Shown: piece by piece, positions 1-8,493 of the stretch
How positions within the stretch are numbered: position 1 is the stretch's first letter
Layout of the letters: the number at the start of each line of letters is the position of its first letter
Origin: Sphingomonas beigongshangi
GTDB lineage: Bacteria; Pseudomonadota; Alphaproteobacteria; Sphingomonadales; Sphingomonadaceae
Length of the DNA: 64,000 nucleotides
Direction of reading: 5' to 3'
Assembly: GCF_016820445.1 (NCBI RefSeq)
Contig: NZ_JADHDT010000007.1
Coordinates: 1 to 64,000 of the forward strand
Notes under the pieces: model-generated
What the model saw: the letters and a program-made list of their open reading frames with translations, nothing else
Databases searched by the model: none
Told to the model about the DNA's origin: nothing
Position numbers and translations under genes: made by a program

Positions 1-499
1 GGACCCAGACGCGCGGTCCCACGATGGAGCCGCGCCGTCAGCATCGCTGGATTCCCGCCTGCGCGCGAATGACGAACAGGAGGACGCGCCGCCCACTCCC
101 CCTCGTCGTCCCGGCGCACGCCGGGACCCATGGAAACGGTGTGCGGCCGAGGTCGCGCGCCATTCGCGCCGACCGCAACCATGGGTCCCGGCGTTCGCCG
201 GGATGACGACGGAGAGGGCATGTCTCGGCTTCCGGGCCAGTATCGCTGTCGGTCTCGCACCTCTCCAAGAGCGTCATCCCCGCGCAGGCGGGGACCCAGA
301 CGCGCAGTCCCACGATGGAGCCGCGCCGTCAGCATCGCTGGATTCCCGCCTGCGCGCGAATGACGAACGTGGGAAAAGCCCGCCCACTCCCTCTCCGTCA
401 TCCCGGCGCACGCCGGGACCCATGGACACGGTGTGCGACCGAGGTCGCGACCCCCTCGCGCCGACCGCTACCATGGGTCCCGGCTTGCGCCGGGATGAC
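1..499. repeat. Palindromic repeat cluster, locus 1 (A-B-A-B)
   Basis: Two palindromic repeat types alternate here. Type A lies at 1-73 (cut by the window edge) and 273-364; its ends read GTCATCCCCGCGCAGGCGGG and an imperfect complement. Type B lies at 105-207 and 397-499, with ends GTCATCCCGGCGCACGCCGG and the complement, each next to an inner CCATGG. The second A copy matches the first over about 77 bases with one visible difference, so the A+B pair looks tandemly duplicated with a period near 291. The arrangement resembles REP/BIME elements. Reading frames through it are by-products of the repeat. No transposase gene is adjacent. Confidence 0.85.
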
Positions 500-652
500 G
501 AAGGGGAGGGCAACGTCCCTGTCGTCTCGATCGCCGCTCCAAAGATCATCCGCTCCGCAAGGATCATCACGCTTGCGAAACGGCGCCGGAGCATTAACCC
601 GCCTGCTGCGTTGACGCGCGCGAACCCCTTTCCCTAACAGGAGGCCAAAGCC

Positions 653-1258
653 ATGGCATTCGAACTGCCGCCGCTCCCCTACGACTATGACGCGCTCGAG
701 CCGGTCATCTCGAAGGAGACGATGACCTTTCACCACGACAAGCACCACGCCGCCTATACCGCGAAGCTGAACGAGGGCGTCGAGAAGGACCCGTCGCTCG
801 CCGGCAAGTCGATCGAGGACATCCTGGCGACCATCTCGTCGCAGCCCGCGCTCGTTCGCAACAACGGCGGCGGCTATTGGAACCACGACTTCTTCTGGAA
901 GATCATGGGCCCCAAGGGTTCGACCCAGCCGTCGGGCGCGCTCAAGGACGCGATCGACGCCTATGGCGGCCTCGACAAGCTGAAGGAAGACTTCAACACC
1001 AAGGGCGCGGGCCAGTTCGGGTCGGGCTGGGCCTGGGTGATCAAGACCGCCGACGGATCGCTGAAGGTCACGGCGACGCCGAACCAGGACAACCCGCTGA
1101 TGGACGTGGTCGAGGAGCGTGGCACGCCGATCCTGGGCAACGACGTGTGGGAACACGCTTACTACCTGACCTACAAGAACGACCGCCCCGGCTATCTCAA
1201 GGCGTGGTGGGACGTGGTCAATTGGGACGAGGCCGGCAAGCGTTTCGACGCGGCCTGA
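653..1258 (+). CDS. Superoxide dismutase [Mn/Fe]
   Basis: This 201-residue protein converts superoxide to oxygen and hydrogen peroxide and is probably cytosolic, as there is no signal peptide. It has the whole Fe/Mn-SOD fold: first metal-ligand His27 in the FHHDKHH segment, the YWNHDFFW helix, QFGSGWAW, and the DVWEHAYYL motif carrying the last Asp and His ligands. Metal-discriminating positions look Mn-type: glycines (NNGGGYWNH) where Fe enzymes have Gln, and Gln in NQDNPLM where Fe enzymes usually have Ala. AGGAGG lies about 8 bases before the ATG. It is a single-gene unit followed by a strong terminator. The family is certain; the metal is inferred. Confidence 0.95.
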   Translation: MAFELPPLPYDYDALEPVISKETMTFHHDKHHAAYTAKLNEGVEKDPSLAGKSIEDILATISSQPALVRNNGGGYWNHDFFWKIMGPKGSTQPSGALKDAIDAYGGLDKLKEDFNTKGAGQFGSGWAWVIKTADGSLKVTATPNQDNPLMDVVEERGTPILGNDVWEHAYYLTYKNDRPGYLKAWWDVVNWDEAGKRFDAA

Positions 1259-1282
1259 TCCTCGCAAAGCCAAGACGATGAG

Positions 1283-1315
1283 AAGGGGCGTCGCCGTCAT
1301 GGCGGCGCCCCTTTT
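1283..1315 (+). terminator. Intrinsic terminator after superoxide dismutase
   Basis: A 13-bp stem (1283-1295 with 1301-1313, one G-T pair) closes a 5-base loop and runs into TTTT. It begins 25 bases after the SOD stop codon. Confidence 0.85.
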
Positions 1316-1474
1316 CGTGCGCCGCGCATCGGGGCGACCATGGTGCATTTGTCTCTGGCAAAGGGTGCAAGGATACCAGGAACGGGGCCGAACCGGACGC
1401 GTTTGCCGCCGATCACCGTGCCGGTTCGCCACGATGTCCTTGGCGTTCCATGGCCGAAAGGAGGCAGGATCACC

Positions 1475-2320
1475 GTGCACCAGACACTTTCGCTTCCCGC
1501 TCAGTCGGACGTCCGAACGGCCGCCGACCGCCCGCGGCCGATCGCCGCCGCGCGCCGCCTCGCCGCGGAGGCGATCGGCACCTTCTGGCTGGTGCTGGGT
1601 GGCTGCGGCGCGGCGGTACTGGCCGCCGGCGCGACGCTGCCCGGCAGCATCGGCATGGCAGGGGTCGCGCTCGCCTTCGGCCTGACCGTCTTCACCATGG
1701 CCTTTGCCGTCGGCTTCATCTCGGGCGGTCATTTCAATCCCGCCGTCAGCATCGGTCTGGCCGTGGCGGGTCGCTTTGCGGCGCGCGACGTGCCGGGCTA
1801 TGTGGCGGCGCAACTCGTCGGTGCGGTCCTCGCCAGCGCCGCGCTCGCGTTGCTCGCCGGCGGCGCGCCCGGCTTCGATCTGGTCGCGAGCGGCTTTGCC
1901 GCCAACGGCTATGGCGTTCATTCGCCCGGCCATTACGGCATGGCGACGGCCTTCCTCGCGGAGGCCTTGCTGACCGCCGGTTTCCTCGTCGTCATCCTCG
2001 GCGCGACCGACCAGCGCTCGTCGGGACCGTTCGCGCCGTTGGCGATCGGACTGGCGCTGACCCTGATCCACCTGGTGGCCATTCCGATCGACAATACGTC
2101 GGTCAACCCGGCGCGCAGCACGGGGCCCGCATTGTTCGTCGGCGGCTGGGCACTGTCGCAGCTGTGGCTGTTCTGGGTCGCGCCCATCGGCGGCGCGGTG
2201 GTCGCGGGGCTTGGCGCGCGCTGGCTCTTCGCCCACAGCCGCGAGGACCAGTCGCCCGGTCCGATCAGCGATCAGCCGGTCGAGCGGCTGATCGACGACG
2301 GCAAGGTCACGGTCGCCTGA
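1475..2320 (+). CDS. aqpZ: Aquaporin Z-type water channel
   Basis: An inner-membrane MIP-family channel for water. Both pore motifs are present: GGHFNPAVS in the first half and [10 protein letters not shown] in the second. The core begins [19 protein letters not shown], matching the AqpZ N-terminus. I chose the GTG at 1475 because AAAGGAGG at 1457-1464 stands 10 bases upstream; an ATG at 1340 in the same frame lacks support. The product is 281 residues against about 230 for E. coli AqpZ, the excess being a roughly 25-residue N-terminal tail and a polar C-terminus. It converges on yciB with a 20-base gap. Confidence 0.93.
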   Translation: MHQTLSLPAQSDVRTAADRPRPIAAARRLAAEAIGTFWLVLGGCGAAVLAAGATLPGSIGMAGVALAFGLTVFTMAFAVGFISGGHFNPAVSIGLAVAGRFAARDVPGYVAAQLVGAVLASAALALLAGGAPGFDLVASGFAANGYGVHSPGHYGMATAFLAEALLTAGFLVVILGATDQRSSGPFAPLAIGLALTLIHLVAIPIDNTSVNPARSTGPALFVGGWALSQLWLFWVAPIGGAVVAGLGARWLFAHSREDQSPGPISDQPVERLIDDGKVTVA

Positions 2321-2326
2321 TTCCGA

Positions 2327-2358
2327 CTACCGCTGCGGGATCATTCCTGCGGCGGTAG
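2327..2358. terminator. Hairpin shared by convergent aqpZ and yciB
   Basis: Arms 2327-2340 and 2345-2358 form a 14-bp stem with two G-T type pairs around a 4-base loop. It lies between the two convergent stop codons and includes the yciB stop. There is no T-run, so its role as a bidirectional terminator is an inference. Confidence 0.5.
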
Positions 2359-3018
2359 CGTCGTCGTCGCGTCGTCCGTCGTCAGACCGTGGCGCAGCAG
2401 CATCGGGATGTTGGCGAAGGCGAAAAGCAGGGTCAGCGGGATCGCGCCCCACAGCTTGAACCCGACCCAGAAATCCCAGCTGGTCGAGCGCCACACCGCC
2501 TCGTTGAGGGCGGCCATGAACAGGAAGAACAACGCCCAATTGCGCGTCAGCTTGCGCCAGCCTTCCGCCGTCAGGCCCGGATAGGCGGCGCCGAGCAGCC
2601 CCTCCAGCAGCGGGCGGCCGCTGAACAGGCCATAGCCCAGCACCGCGGCGAACATGCCGTAGACGAAGGTCGGCTTCATCTGGATGAACTTGGGGTCGTG
2701 GAAGTAGACGGTCAGGCCGCCGAACAGCACGACGAACGCGCCCGATATCCACAGCATCGGCGATACCCGGCCGAGCCTGACCCGCGACACGACCATCGCC
2801 GCGACCGTCGCGAGCACGAAGGCGACGGTCGCGACGATCACCCGCGCGATCACCAGCGCGCCCGCGCGGTCCATGTCCGACAGGAAGGTGGTCGACGCCC
2901 CGACCAGCCGCATCGCGATGCCGGACGGGAACAGGAAGTTGGCCGCGAAGAAGACGAGCAGCGGCCCGTATTCGATGCCCATGCGCAGGCCGGGAGAGGA
3001 TGCGGGCGCCTTGCTCAT
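2341..3018 (-). CDS. yciB: YciB family inner-membrane protein (septation protein A)
   Basis: A 225-residue multi-pass membrane protein of the YciB/IspZ family, linked in other bacteria to cell envelope synthesis and septation. Visible are several hydrophobic helices, the N-terminal GPLLVFFAANF segment, the central PMLWISGAFVVLFGGLTVYF stretch with HDPKFIQMKPT after it, and the NEAVWRSTSWDFWVGFKLW region typical of the family. The length is slightly above the usual 180-200 residues because of an N-terminal tail. It is on the minus strand downstream of ftsY with a gap of about 120 bases. Family assignment is firm; the molecular function remains poorly defined even in model species. Confidence 0.92.
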   Translation of the reverse strand: MSKAPASSPGLRMGIEYGPLLVFFAANFLFPSGIAMRLVGASTTFLSDMDRAGALVIARVIVATVAFVLATVAAMVVSRVRLGRVSPMLWISGAFVVLFGGLTVYFHDPKFIQMKPTFVYGMFAAVLGYGLFSGRPLLEGLLGAAYPGLTAEGWRKLTRNWALFFLFMAALNEAVWRSTSWDFWVGFKLWGAIPLTLLFAFANIPMLLRHGLTTDDATTTLPPQE

Positions 3019-3142
3019 GCCGTCATCGCCTTGTCGTGTTGCCGGATGTGGTTGCGCCGCGGCGTCGCCGTCCGGGCAAGCGGTCGCGGCGCGCGGGGCG
3101 GGGAGGTCCGAGGGAAAGGGCTGGAAAGCCAGGCCGGCGCGC

Positions 3143-4081
3143 TCATTTCTTCACACCCGCATCGACGCCGGCGATGATCCGGCTGACCTCATTGGGGTCG
3201 AAGGGCCTCAGGTCGGTCATCCCTTCGCCGACGCCGATCGCATGGATCGGCAGGCCGTATTTCTCCGCGGCCGCGACCAGCACGCCGCCCCGCGCGGTGC
3301 CGTCCAGCTTGGTCATGACGAGGCCGGTGACGCCCGCCACCTCCTTGAACACCTCGATCTGGCTCAGCGCGTTCTGCCCCGTCGTCGCGTCGAGGACGAG
3401 CACGACGTCGTGCGGGGCGGCGGGGTTGAGGCGGCCGAGCACGCGGCGGATCTTGGCCAGCTCGTCCATCAGTTCGCGCTTGTTCTGCAGGCGGCCGGCG
3501 GTGTCGACGATGAGGACGTCGATGCCCGTCTCGGTCGCCTTCTTGACCGCGTCCCATACCACGCCGGCGGCGTCCCCGCCTTCGGGGCCGGTGACGATCG
3601 GCACCCCGACGCGGCTCGCCCAGGTCGCCAGCTGCCCGATCGCGGCGGCGCGGAACGTGTCGCCCGCCGCCAGCATCACGCCGTAATCCTGTTCCATGAG
3701 GAGATGCGCGAGCTTGGCGATCGTCGTCGTCTTCCCCGATCCGTTGACGCCGATCACCAGGATCACCTGCGGCCGTGGAAAGGCCTCGATCTCCAGCGGC
3801 GTCGCGACCCTGGCGAGCGCCTTCTCCACCTCCTCCGCGACGACGAGGCGGATGCCGAGTTCCTCCATGTTGCGCTCGAACGTCCCCTCCGCCAGCCGGG
3901 TGCGGATGCGGCCCGCGGTCTCGGGGCCGAGGTCGGAGGCGATCAGCGCCTCCTCGATGTCGTCCAGCGTCGCATCGTCCAGCCGCGCGCCGCCGAGGCC
4001 GGCGAGGTTGCCGACCAGCCGGTCCGACGTCTTGCGGAATCCGCCGAGCAGGCGTTCGTGCCAGGAGGGGGTGGTGCTCAT
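3143..4081 (-). CDS. ftsY: Signal recognition particle receptor FtsY
   Basis: The SRP receptor GTPase, which works at the inner membrane with Ffh to deliver ribosomes to the Sec translocon. The 312-residue protein has the N domain (MSTTPSWHERL onward) and a complete G domain: P-loop GVNGSGKTTT, DTFRAAA, VDTAGR, and TKLDGTARGG. It lacks the long acidic A domain of E. coli FtsY, as is common in alphaproteobacteria. The ATG at 4081 overlaps the mtaB stop in an ATGA junction, which suggests translational coupling and sets the start. The partner gene ffh lies 2 kb away on the other strand. Confidence 0.97.
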   Translation of the reverse strand: MSTTPSWHERLLGGFRKTSDRLVGNLAGLGGARLDDATLDDIEEALIASDLGPETAGRIRTRLAEGTFERNMEELGIRLVVAEEVEKALARVATPLEIEAFPRPQVILVIGVNGSGKTTTIAKLAHLLMEQDYGVMLAAGDTFRAAAIGQLATWASRVGVPIVTGPEGGDAAGVVWDAVKKATETGIDVLIVDTAGRLQNKRELMDELAKIRRVLGRLNPAAPHDVVLVLDATTGQNALSQIEVFKEVAGVTGLVMTKLDGTARGGVLVAAAEKYGLPIHAIGVGEGMTDLRPFDPNEVSRIIAGVDAGVKK

Positions 4082-5316
4082 ATCGTCCGTCCGATGAGGT
4101 GGGTGTCGGTGGCGCCGGTGATGCGCGTCGTAACGATGGCGCCCGGCGCGGCGGTCTGCGCGAGCGCGACATCGGCGAAATTGCCGGCATGGCCGCGCTC
4201 GCCCGGCCGCTCGACGAGCACATCCTGCGTGCTGCCGACCAGCCCGGCCAGCCACGCCGCCCTGCGCCGAGCCGCCGCCGCGCGCAGCCGCTCGGCCCGG
4301 TCCCTGATGGCGGCGGGGGCGACCTGCGGCATCCGCGCCGCCGGCGTGCCCGCGCGCGGCGAATAGGGGAAGATGTGCGCATGCACGATGTCGGCGTCGC
4401 CGATCAGCGCCAGCGTATCGGCAAACATCGCCTCGTCCTCGGTCGGGAAGCCCGCGATCAGGTCCGCGCCGATCGCGATCTCCGGCCGCCTGACCTTGAG
4501 CGCCGCAACCATCGCCACCGCCTGCGCGCGGCTGTGCCGCCGCTTCATCCGCTTGAGGATCAGGTCGTTGCCCGCCTGGAAGGACAGGTGGACGTGCGGC
4601 ATCACCCTCGCCTCGCCGGTGACGATCTCCGCCAGCCTCTCGTCGATCTCGATCGAGTCGAGCGACGACAGCCGCAGGCGGCGCAGCGCGGGAACATGGC
4701 GCAGGATCCGCTCGACCAGCAGGCCCAGCGTCGGGCTGCCCGGCAAGTCGTGGCCATAGCTGGTCAGGTCGACGCCGGTCAGCACCACCTCGCCGTGCCC
4801 CGCCGCGACGAGTCCGGCGATCCGCTCCACCACCGCGCCCGCGGGTACCGAGCGGCTCGGCCCGCGGCCGAAGGGGATGGCGCAGAAGGTGCAGCGATGG
4901 TCGCAGCCGTTCTGCACCTCGACGAAGGCGCGCGCATGCGCGGAAAAGCTCGCCGCGAGATGCGGCGCGGTCTCGCGCACCTGCATGATGTCGCCGACGA
5001 CCACCGGCGCCGCGCTTGCCCAGGCGGCGGGCAGCAGCTTTTCGGCGTTGCCGATCACCCGGTCGACCTCCGCCATCGCGGCGAAGCCCGCCGGATCGAT
5101 CTGCGCCGCGCAGCCGGTGACGACCAGTTCGGCGCCCGGGCGCGCCCGCCGCGCCTTGCGGATCGCGGCGCGCGTCGCCTTGACGGCGGCATTCGTCACC
5201 GCGCAGCTGTTCACCACCACGGTGTCGCGCCCGGCGACCAGCGCGGCGATCGTCTCGCTCTCGGCGATGTTGAGGCGGCAGCCGAGGGATATGACCTCTG
5301 GCGCGGGAACAGACAT
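4078..5316 (-). CDS. mtaB: tRNA t6A37 methylthiotransferase MtaB
   Basis: A radical-SAM enzyme that adds a methylthio group to t6A37 of tRNAs reading ANN codons. The 412-residue protein carries the three N-terminal cluster cysteines (SLGCRLN, NSCAVT, VTGCAAQ) and the radical SAM motif NGCDHRCTFCAIPFGRG, followed by the TIM-barrel-type region and a short C-terminal TRAM-like tail. I chose the ATG at 5316 because the protein then begins MSVPAPEVISLGCRLN, as in the family; the longer frame would run into repeat DNA. It is the first gene of a two-gene operon with ftsY. Confidence 0.94.
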   Translation of the reverse strand: MSVPAPEVISLGCRLNIAESETIAALVAGRDTVVVNSCAVTNAAVKATRAAIRKARRARPGAELVVTGCAAQIDPAGFAAMAEVDRVIGNAEKLLPAAWASAAPVVVGDIMQVRETAPHLAASFSAHARAFVEVQNGCDHRCTFCAIPFGRGPSRSVPAGAVVERIAGLVAAGHGEVVLTGVDLTSYGHDLPGSPTLGLLVERILRHVPALRRLRLSSLDSIEIDERLAEIVTGEARVMPHVHLSFQAGNDLILKRMKRRHSRAQAVAMVAALKVRRPEIAIGADLIAGFPTEDEAMFADTLALIGDADIVHAHIFPYSPRAGTPAARMPQVAPAAIRDRAERLRAAAARRRAAWLAGLVGSTQDVLVERPGERGHAGNFADVALAQTAAPGAIVTTRITGATDTHLIGRTI

Positions 5317-5437
5317 GCGCCGCGATCTAGTGGCGGCGGCGGGGTAAGTCCATGCAGTGGATGCGGCCCCCCGGACATCCTCGTGCCGTCCCGTCATCCC
5401 AACTTGCCCGTCGTGCGCGCCACCGCGGTCATCCCCG

Positions 5438-6014
5438 GTCATCCCCGCGCAGGCGGGGATCCAGACTGGCTGGCCGTGCGGCTCTTTTCACAACGTCACG
5501 TTACTTGGATCCCCGCCTGCGCGGGGATGACGATTTGGATGGAGGGGGCGCCGCCTTCACTTCCCGCGTCATCCCGGCGAACGCCGGGACCCATGGCAGC
5601 GATCGGCTCGAGGGGCTCGAAACCTTGCCGCCGCCCCGTATCCATGGATCCCGGCTTCCGCCGGGATGACGAGGGAGGCCGGGACTGCGAAGGAAGCCGG
5701 GCGGCGACGAGGGTGCGGGTGGCGTATGGGTAGTCTTGCCCCGTAACCGTCGCCCCCCGCTTGCCCGTAGCGCTCACCGCTACCGTCGTCCCCGCGCAGG
5801 CGGGGATCAGAATGGCTGGCCGTGCGGCTCTTTCCACGACGTCACGTTTCTGGATCTCCGCCTGCGCGGGGATGGCGGTTTGGGTGTTGGAGGGGCGCCT
5901 GCCTCTCCCTCGTCATCCCGGCGAACGCCGGGACCCATGGTAGCGATCGGCTCGTGGGGCTCGAAACCTCGCCGCCGCCTGGCGTCCATGGATCCCGACT
6001 TCCGCCGGGATGAC
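5438..6014. repeat. Palindromic repeat cluster, locus 2 (A-B-A-B)
   Basis: The same two palindrome types as at 1-499. Type A is at 5438-5531 and 5785-5876, type B at 5568-5670 and 5912-6014. Each has arms of about 25-30 bases that start GTCATCCCC or GTCATCCCGG. The internal segments differ from those of locus 1, yet are near-duplicates within this locus (for example GGCTGGCCGTGCGGCTCTTT in both A copies). The A+B pair was therefore probably duplicated here independently, with a period near 345. The cluster fills most of the 918-base gap between mtaB and ffh; I see no gene there. Confidence 0.85.
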
Positions 6015-6234
6015 GAAGGAAGGCGGGATGACGAAGGAAGCCGGAGATACGGCACAAGCCTGCGGGCGCACGCGCCGGCATCCCGATACTTGCCACCGCC
6101 GCCTTTTTCCCCTAAGCGCACGCCTCGTTCCGATCGCGGGACGTGAAAGGCAAGCGCCATGAGCGCACGCCGGCCGACGAGGTTTCGTCCGCCGGCGTCT
6201 TTTGCGTTGTGCGTATGTATGGGGTTTTGAGGCG

Positions 6235-7761
6235 ATGTTCGACAGTCTGAGCGACCGGCTTGGCGGCGTCTTCGATCGCCTGCGCGGCCGTGGCGCGCTG
6301 ACCGAGGCCGACGTGCGCGCTGCGATGCGCGAGGTGCGCGTCGCGCTGCTCGAGGCGGACGTCGCCCTGCCGGTCGCGCGCCAGTTCGTCGACAAGGTCA
6401 CCGAGGAAGCGGTCGGCCAGAACGTGCTGCGCTCGGTCACGCCGGGGCAGCAGGTCGTCAAGATCGTCAACGACGCGCTGGTCGAGATGCTCGGCGGCGA
6501 CGATCCCGAGGCCGCCGAACTGCACCTTTCCGTCACGCCGCCCGCGGTCGTGATGATGGTCGGCCTGCAGGGCTCGGGCAAGACGACGACGACCGCCAAG
6601 ATCGCCAGGCGGCTCAGCGCGGGCGCGATGGGGCGCGACCGCAAGAAGGTGCTGATGGCGTCGCTCGACGTCAACCGCCCCGCCGCGCAGGAACAGCTCG
6701 CGACGCTTGGCACGCAGATCGAGGTGGCGACGCTGCCGATCGTGCCCGGTCAGCAGCCGGTCGACATCGCCCGCCGCGCCATGCAGGCGGCGAAGCTGCA
6801 GGGCTATGACGTCCTGATGCTCGACACCGCCGGTCGCCTCCACGTCGACCAGGCGCTGATGGACGAGATGAAGGCGGTGGCGGATATCGCCACGCCGCAC
6901 GAGATCCTGCTCGTCGTCGACTCGCTGACCGGTCAGGACGCGGTCAACGTCGCGCAGAACTTCTCGGCGCAGGTGCCGCTGACCGGCGTCGTGCTGACCC
7001 GCATGGACGGCGACGCGCGCGGCGGCGCCGCGCTGTCGATGCGCGCCGTCACCGGCAAGCCGATCAAGTTCGCCGGCACGGGCGAGAAGATGGACGCGCT
7101 CGAGGCCTTCCACGCCTCGCGCGTCGCCGGCCGCATCCTCGGCATGGGCGACGTCGTCAGCCTTGTCGAGCGCGCCGCGGAGTCGATCCAGCAGGAAGAC
7201 GCCGAGCGCATGTCGAAGCGGCTCCTGAAGGGCCAGTTCGACATGAACGACCTGCGCGGCCAGCTCGCGCAGATGCGCCGCATGGGCGGGCTCGGCGCGC
7301 TCGCGGGCATGATGCCGGGGATGAAGAAGGCGCAGAATGCCGTGGCGCAGGCGGGCGGCGACAAGGTGCTTGTGCACTTCGAGGCGATGATCGGCTCGAT
7401 GACGCTTAAGGAGCGCGCCAACCCCGCCCTGATCAACGCCAAGCGCAAGATCCGCATCGCCAAGGGGTCCGGCACGACGGTTCAGGAGGTCAACAAGCTC
7501 CTGAAGATGCACCTCGAAATGTCGACCGCCATGAAGAAGATCAAGAAGATGGGCGGGCTGAAAGGCATGATGGCGATGCTCGGCAAGGGCGGCCCGATGG
7601 GCGGTCTCGGCGGGCTCGGCAATGCGATCGGCGGCGCCGACCTTGGCGACATGATGAACAAGGCGGGCGGGGGACTCCCCGGCCTTGGCGGCGGGGCAGG
7701 GCCGGACGGCATGCCCAAGCTGCCGCCAGGGTTCGAGAATTTTCTGAAGAACAAGAAATAA
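6235..7761 (+). CDS. ffh: Signal recognition particle protein Ffh
   Basis: The SRP54 GTPase that binds signal peptides and SRP RNA and hands nascent chains to FtsY. Its 508 residues contain the N domain (MFDSLSDRLGGVF), the G domain (GLQGSGKTTTT, DVNRPAA, DTAGRLHVD, TRMDGDARGG) and a methionine-rich M domain with the RNA-binding segment around FNMNDLRGQ-like DMNDLRGQLAQM and GGLGALAGMMPGM. The tail is unusually rich in Gly, Met and Pro. The ATG at 6235 gives the family N-terminus; an ATG at 6202 adds eleven unrelated residues. It heads the ffh-rpsP-rimM gene string. No SRP RNA gene was seen nearby. Confidence 0.97.
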   Translation: MFDSLSDRLGGVFDRLRGRGALTEADVRAAMREVRVALLEADVALPVARQFVDKVTEEAVGQNVLRSVTPGQQVVKIVNDALVEMLGGDDPEAAELHLSVTPPAVVMMVGLQGSGKTTTTAKIARRLSAGAMGRDRKKVLMASLDVNRPAAQEQLATLGTQIEVATLPIVPGQQPVDIARRAMQAAKLQGYDVLMLDTAGRLHVDQALMDEMKAVADIATPHEILLVVDSLTGQDAVNVAQNFSAQVPLTGVVLTRMDGDARGGAALSMRAVTGKPIKFAGTGEKMDALEAFHASRVAGRILGMGDVVSLVERAAESIQQEDAERMSKRLLKGQFDMNDLRGQLAQMRRMGGLGALAGMMPGMKKAQNAVAQAGGDKVLVHFEAMIGSMTLKERANPALINAKRKIRIAKGSGTTVQEVNKLLKMHLEMSTAMKKIKKMGGLKGMMAMLGKGGPMGGLGGLGNAIGGADLGDMMNKAGGGLPGLGGGAGPDGMPKLPPGFENFLKNKK

Positions 7762-7792
7762 ACAACTGATTTAGCAAGGAAAGACTAGTAAA

Positions 7793-8206
7793 ATGGCACT
7801 CAGCATTCGCCTGTCGCGTGGTGGCTCGAAGAAGCGTCCTTATTACCGCATCGTCGTCGCCGATGCGCGCAGCCCCCGCGACGGCAAGTTCATCGAGAAG
7901 ATCGGCAACTACAACCCGCTGCTCGCCAAGGACGACGAGAAGCGCATCGTGCTGGACGCCGAGCGCGCCAAGCACTGGCTGTCGAACGGCGCGCAGCCGA
8001 CCGACCGCGTCGCCCGCTTCCTCGACGCCGCCGGCGTGCGTGAGCGCGCCGCGCGCAGCAACCCCAACAAGGGCAAGCCGGGCGAGAAGGCGACCGAGCG
8101 CGCCGAGGAGCGTGCCGAGAAGCTGAAGGCGCAGCAGGAGGCGGAAGCCGCCGCCAACGCCGCGCCGGCCGAAGAGGCGACCGCCGCCGACGCGACCGCC
8201 GAGTAA
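7793..8206 (+). CDS. rpsP: 30S ribosomal protein S16
   Basis: A small-subunit protein needed for 30S assembly. The first 80 or so residues are a normal S16 core ([46 protein letters not shown]). The remaining 55 are a low-complexity tail rich in Ala, Glu and Lys, giving 137 residues against 82 in E. coli; such tails are common in alphaproteobacterial S16. It starts 31 bases after ffh, with AAGGAAAG upstream of the ATG. The following gap to rimM holds several hairpins. Confidence 0.97.
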   Translation: MALSIRLSRGGSKKRPYYRIVVADARSPRDGKFIEKIGNYNPLLAKDDEKRIVLDAERAKHWLSNGAQPTDRVARFLDAAGVRERAARSNPNKGKPGEKATERAEERAEKLKAQQEAEAAANAAPAEEATAADATAE

Positions 8207-8215
8207 TTGCCGGTC

Positions 8216-8243
8216 GGACATCCGCCGCGCGCGGCGGATGTCC
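8216..8243. promoter_or_regulatory. Perfect hairpin after rpsP
   Basis: A 28-base perfect inverted repeat (arm GGACATCCGCCGCG) starts 9 bases after the rpsP stop. No T-run follows, so it may stabilise or attenuate the transcript rather than end it. A second stem, CCCGCTGC/GCAGCGGG with a 3-base loop, follows at 8265-8283. Confidence 0.6.
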
Positions 8244-8326
8244 CTACGGTGCCGCGCATTGCGCCCCGCTGCGCTGCAGCGGGTGTCGGTACCGCATCAG
8301 GCATCCCGTTGCGCCATGATGCGTTA

Positions 8327-8349
8327 GCGCTCCTGACTTAGGAGAGCGC
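8327..8349 (+). promoter_or_regulatory. Hairpin covering a Shine-Dalgarno sequence before rimM
   Basis: CTCCT at 8330-8334 can pair with AGGAG at 8340-8344, and GCGC at 8327-8330 lies opposite GCGC at 8346-8349. An outer GATGCG (8318-8323) can alternatively pair with CGCATC (8347-8352). The covered AGGAG is the best ribosome binding site in the rimM leader and stands 8 bases before the ATG at 8353. Regulation through this hairpin is an inference. Confidence 0.45.
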
Positions 8350-8352
8350 ATC

Positions 8353-8493
8353 ATGGCCAACGACCCTTTTCCCGACCCGCGCACCGCGCCGGAGGACGAT
8401 GAAGACGCCAGCAACGAAGGGGTCTCGAGCACCGACCCCGCCGAAGGCGACGACTCCGCCCCCGCCGGCGACGAAGGCAGCCCCCAAGGCTGA
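8353..8493 (+). CDS. Acidic 46-residue small ORF overlapping rimM start
   Basis: The frame begins with ATG 8 bases after AGGAG and encodes a strongly acidic peptide (PEDDEDASNEG, TDPAEGDDS) ending at TGA 8491-8493. It overlaps the first 31 codons of the annotated rimM frame in the frame one base earlier. About 83% of its codons end in G or C, against about 75% for the rimM frame in the same stretch, so it looks at least as coding as that extension. It may be a leader peptide, a frameshifted N-terminus of RimM, or chance. I do not recognise a family. Confidence 0.35.
   Translation: MANDPFPDPRTAPEDDEDASNEGVSSTDPAEGDDSAPAGDEGSPQG

Noticed and set aside
1..620. Several 60-140 residue ORFs in the first repeat cluster
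   Set aside because: They translate palindromic repeats on both strands, giving repeated ACAGMT- and PRRRG-like strings typical of non-coding repeats.
5438..6014. Possible CRISPR array
   Set aside because: Units are about 95-105 bases, palindromic over their whole length, of two alternating kinds, with no short unique spacers and no cas genes.
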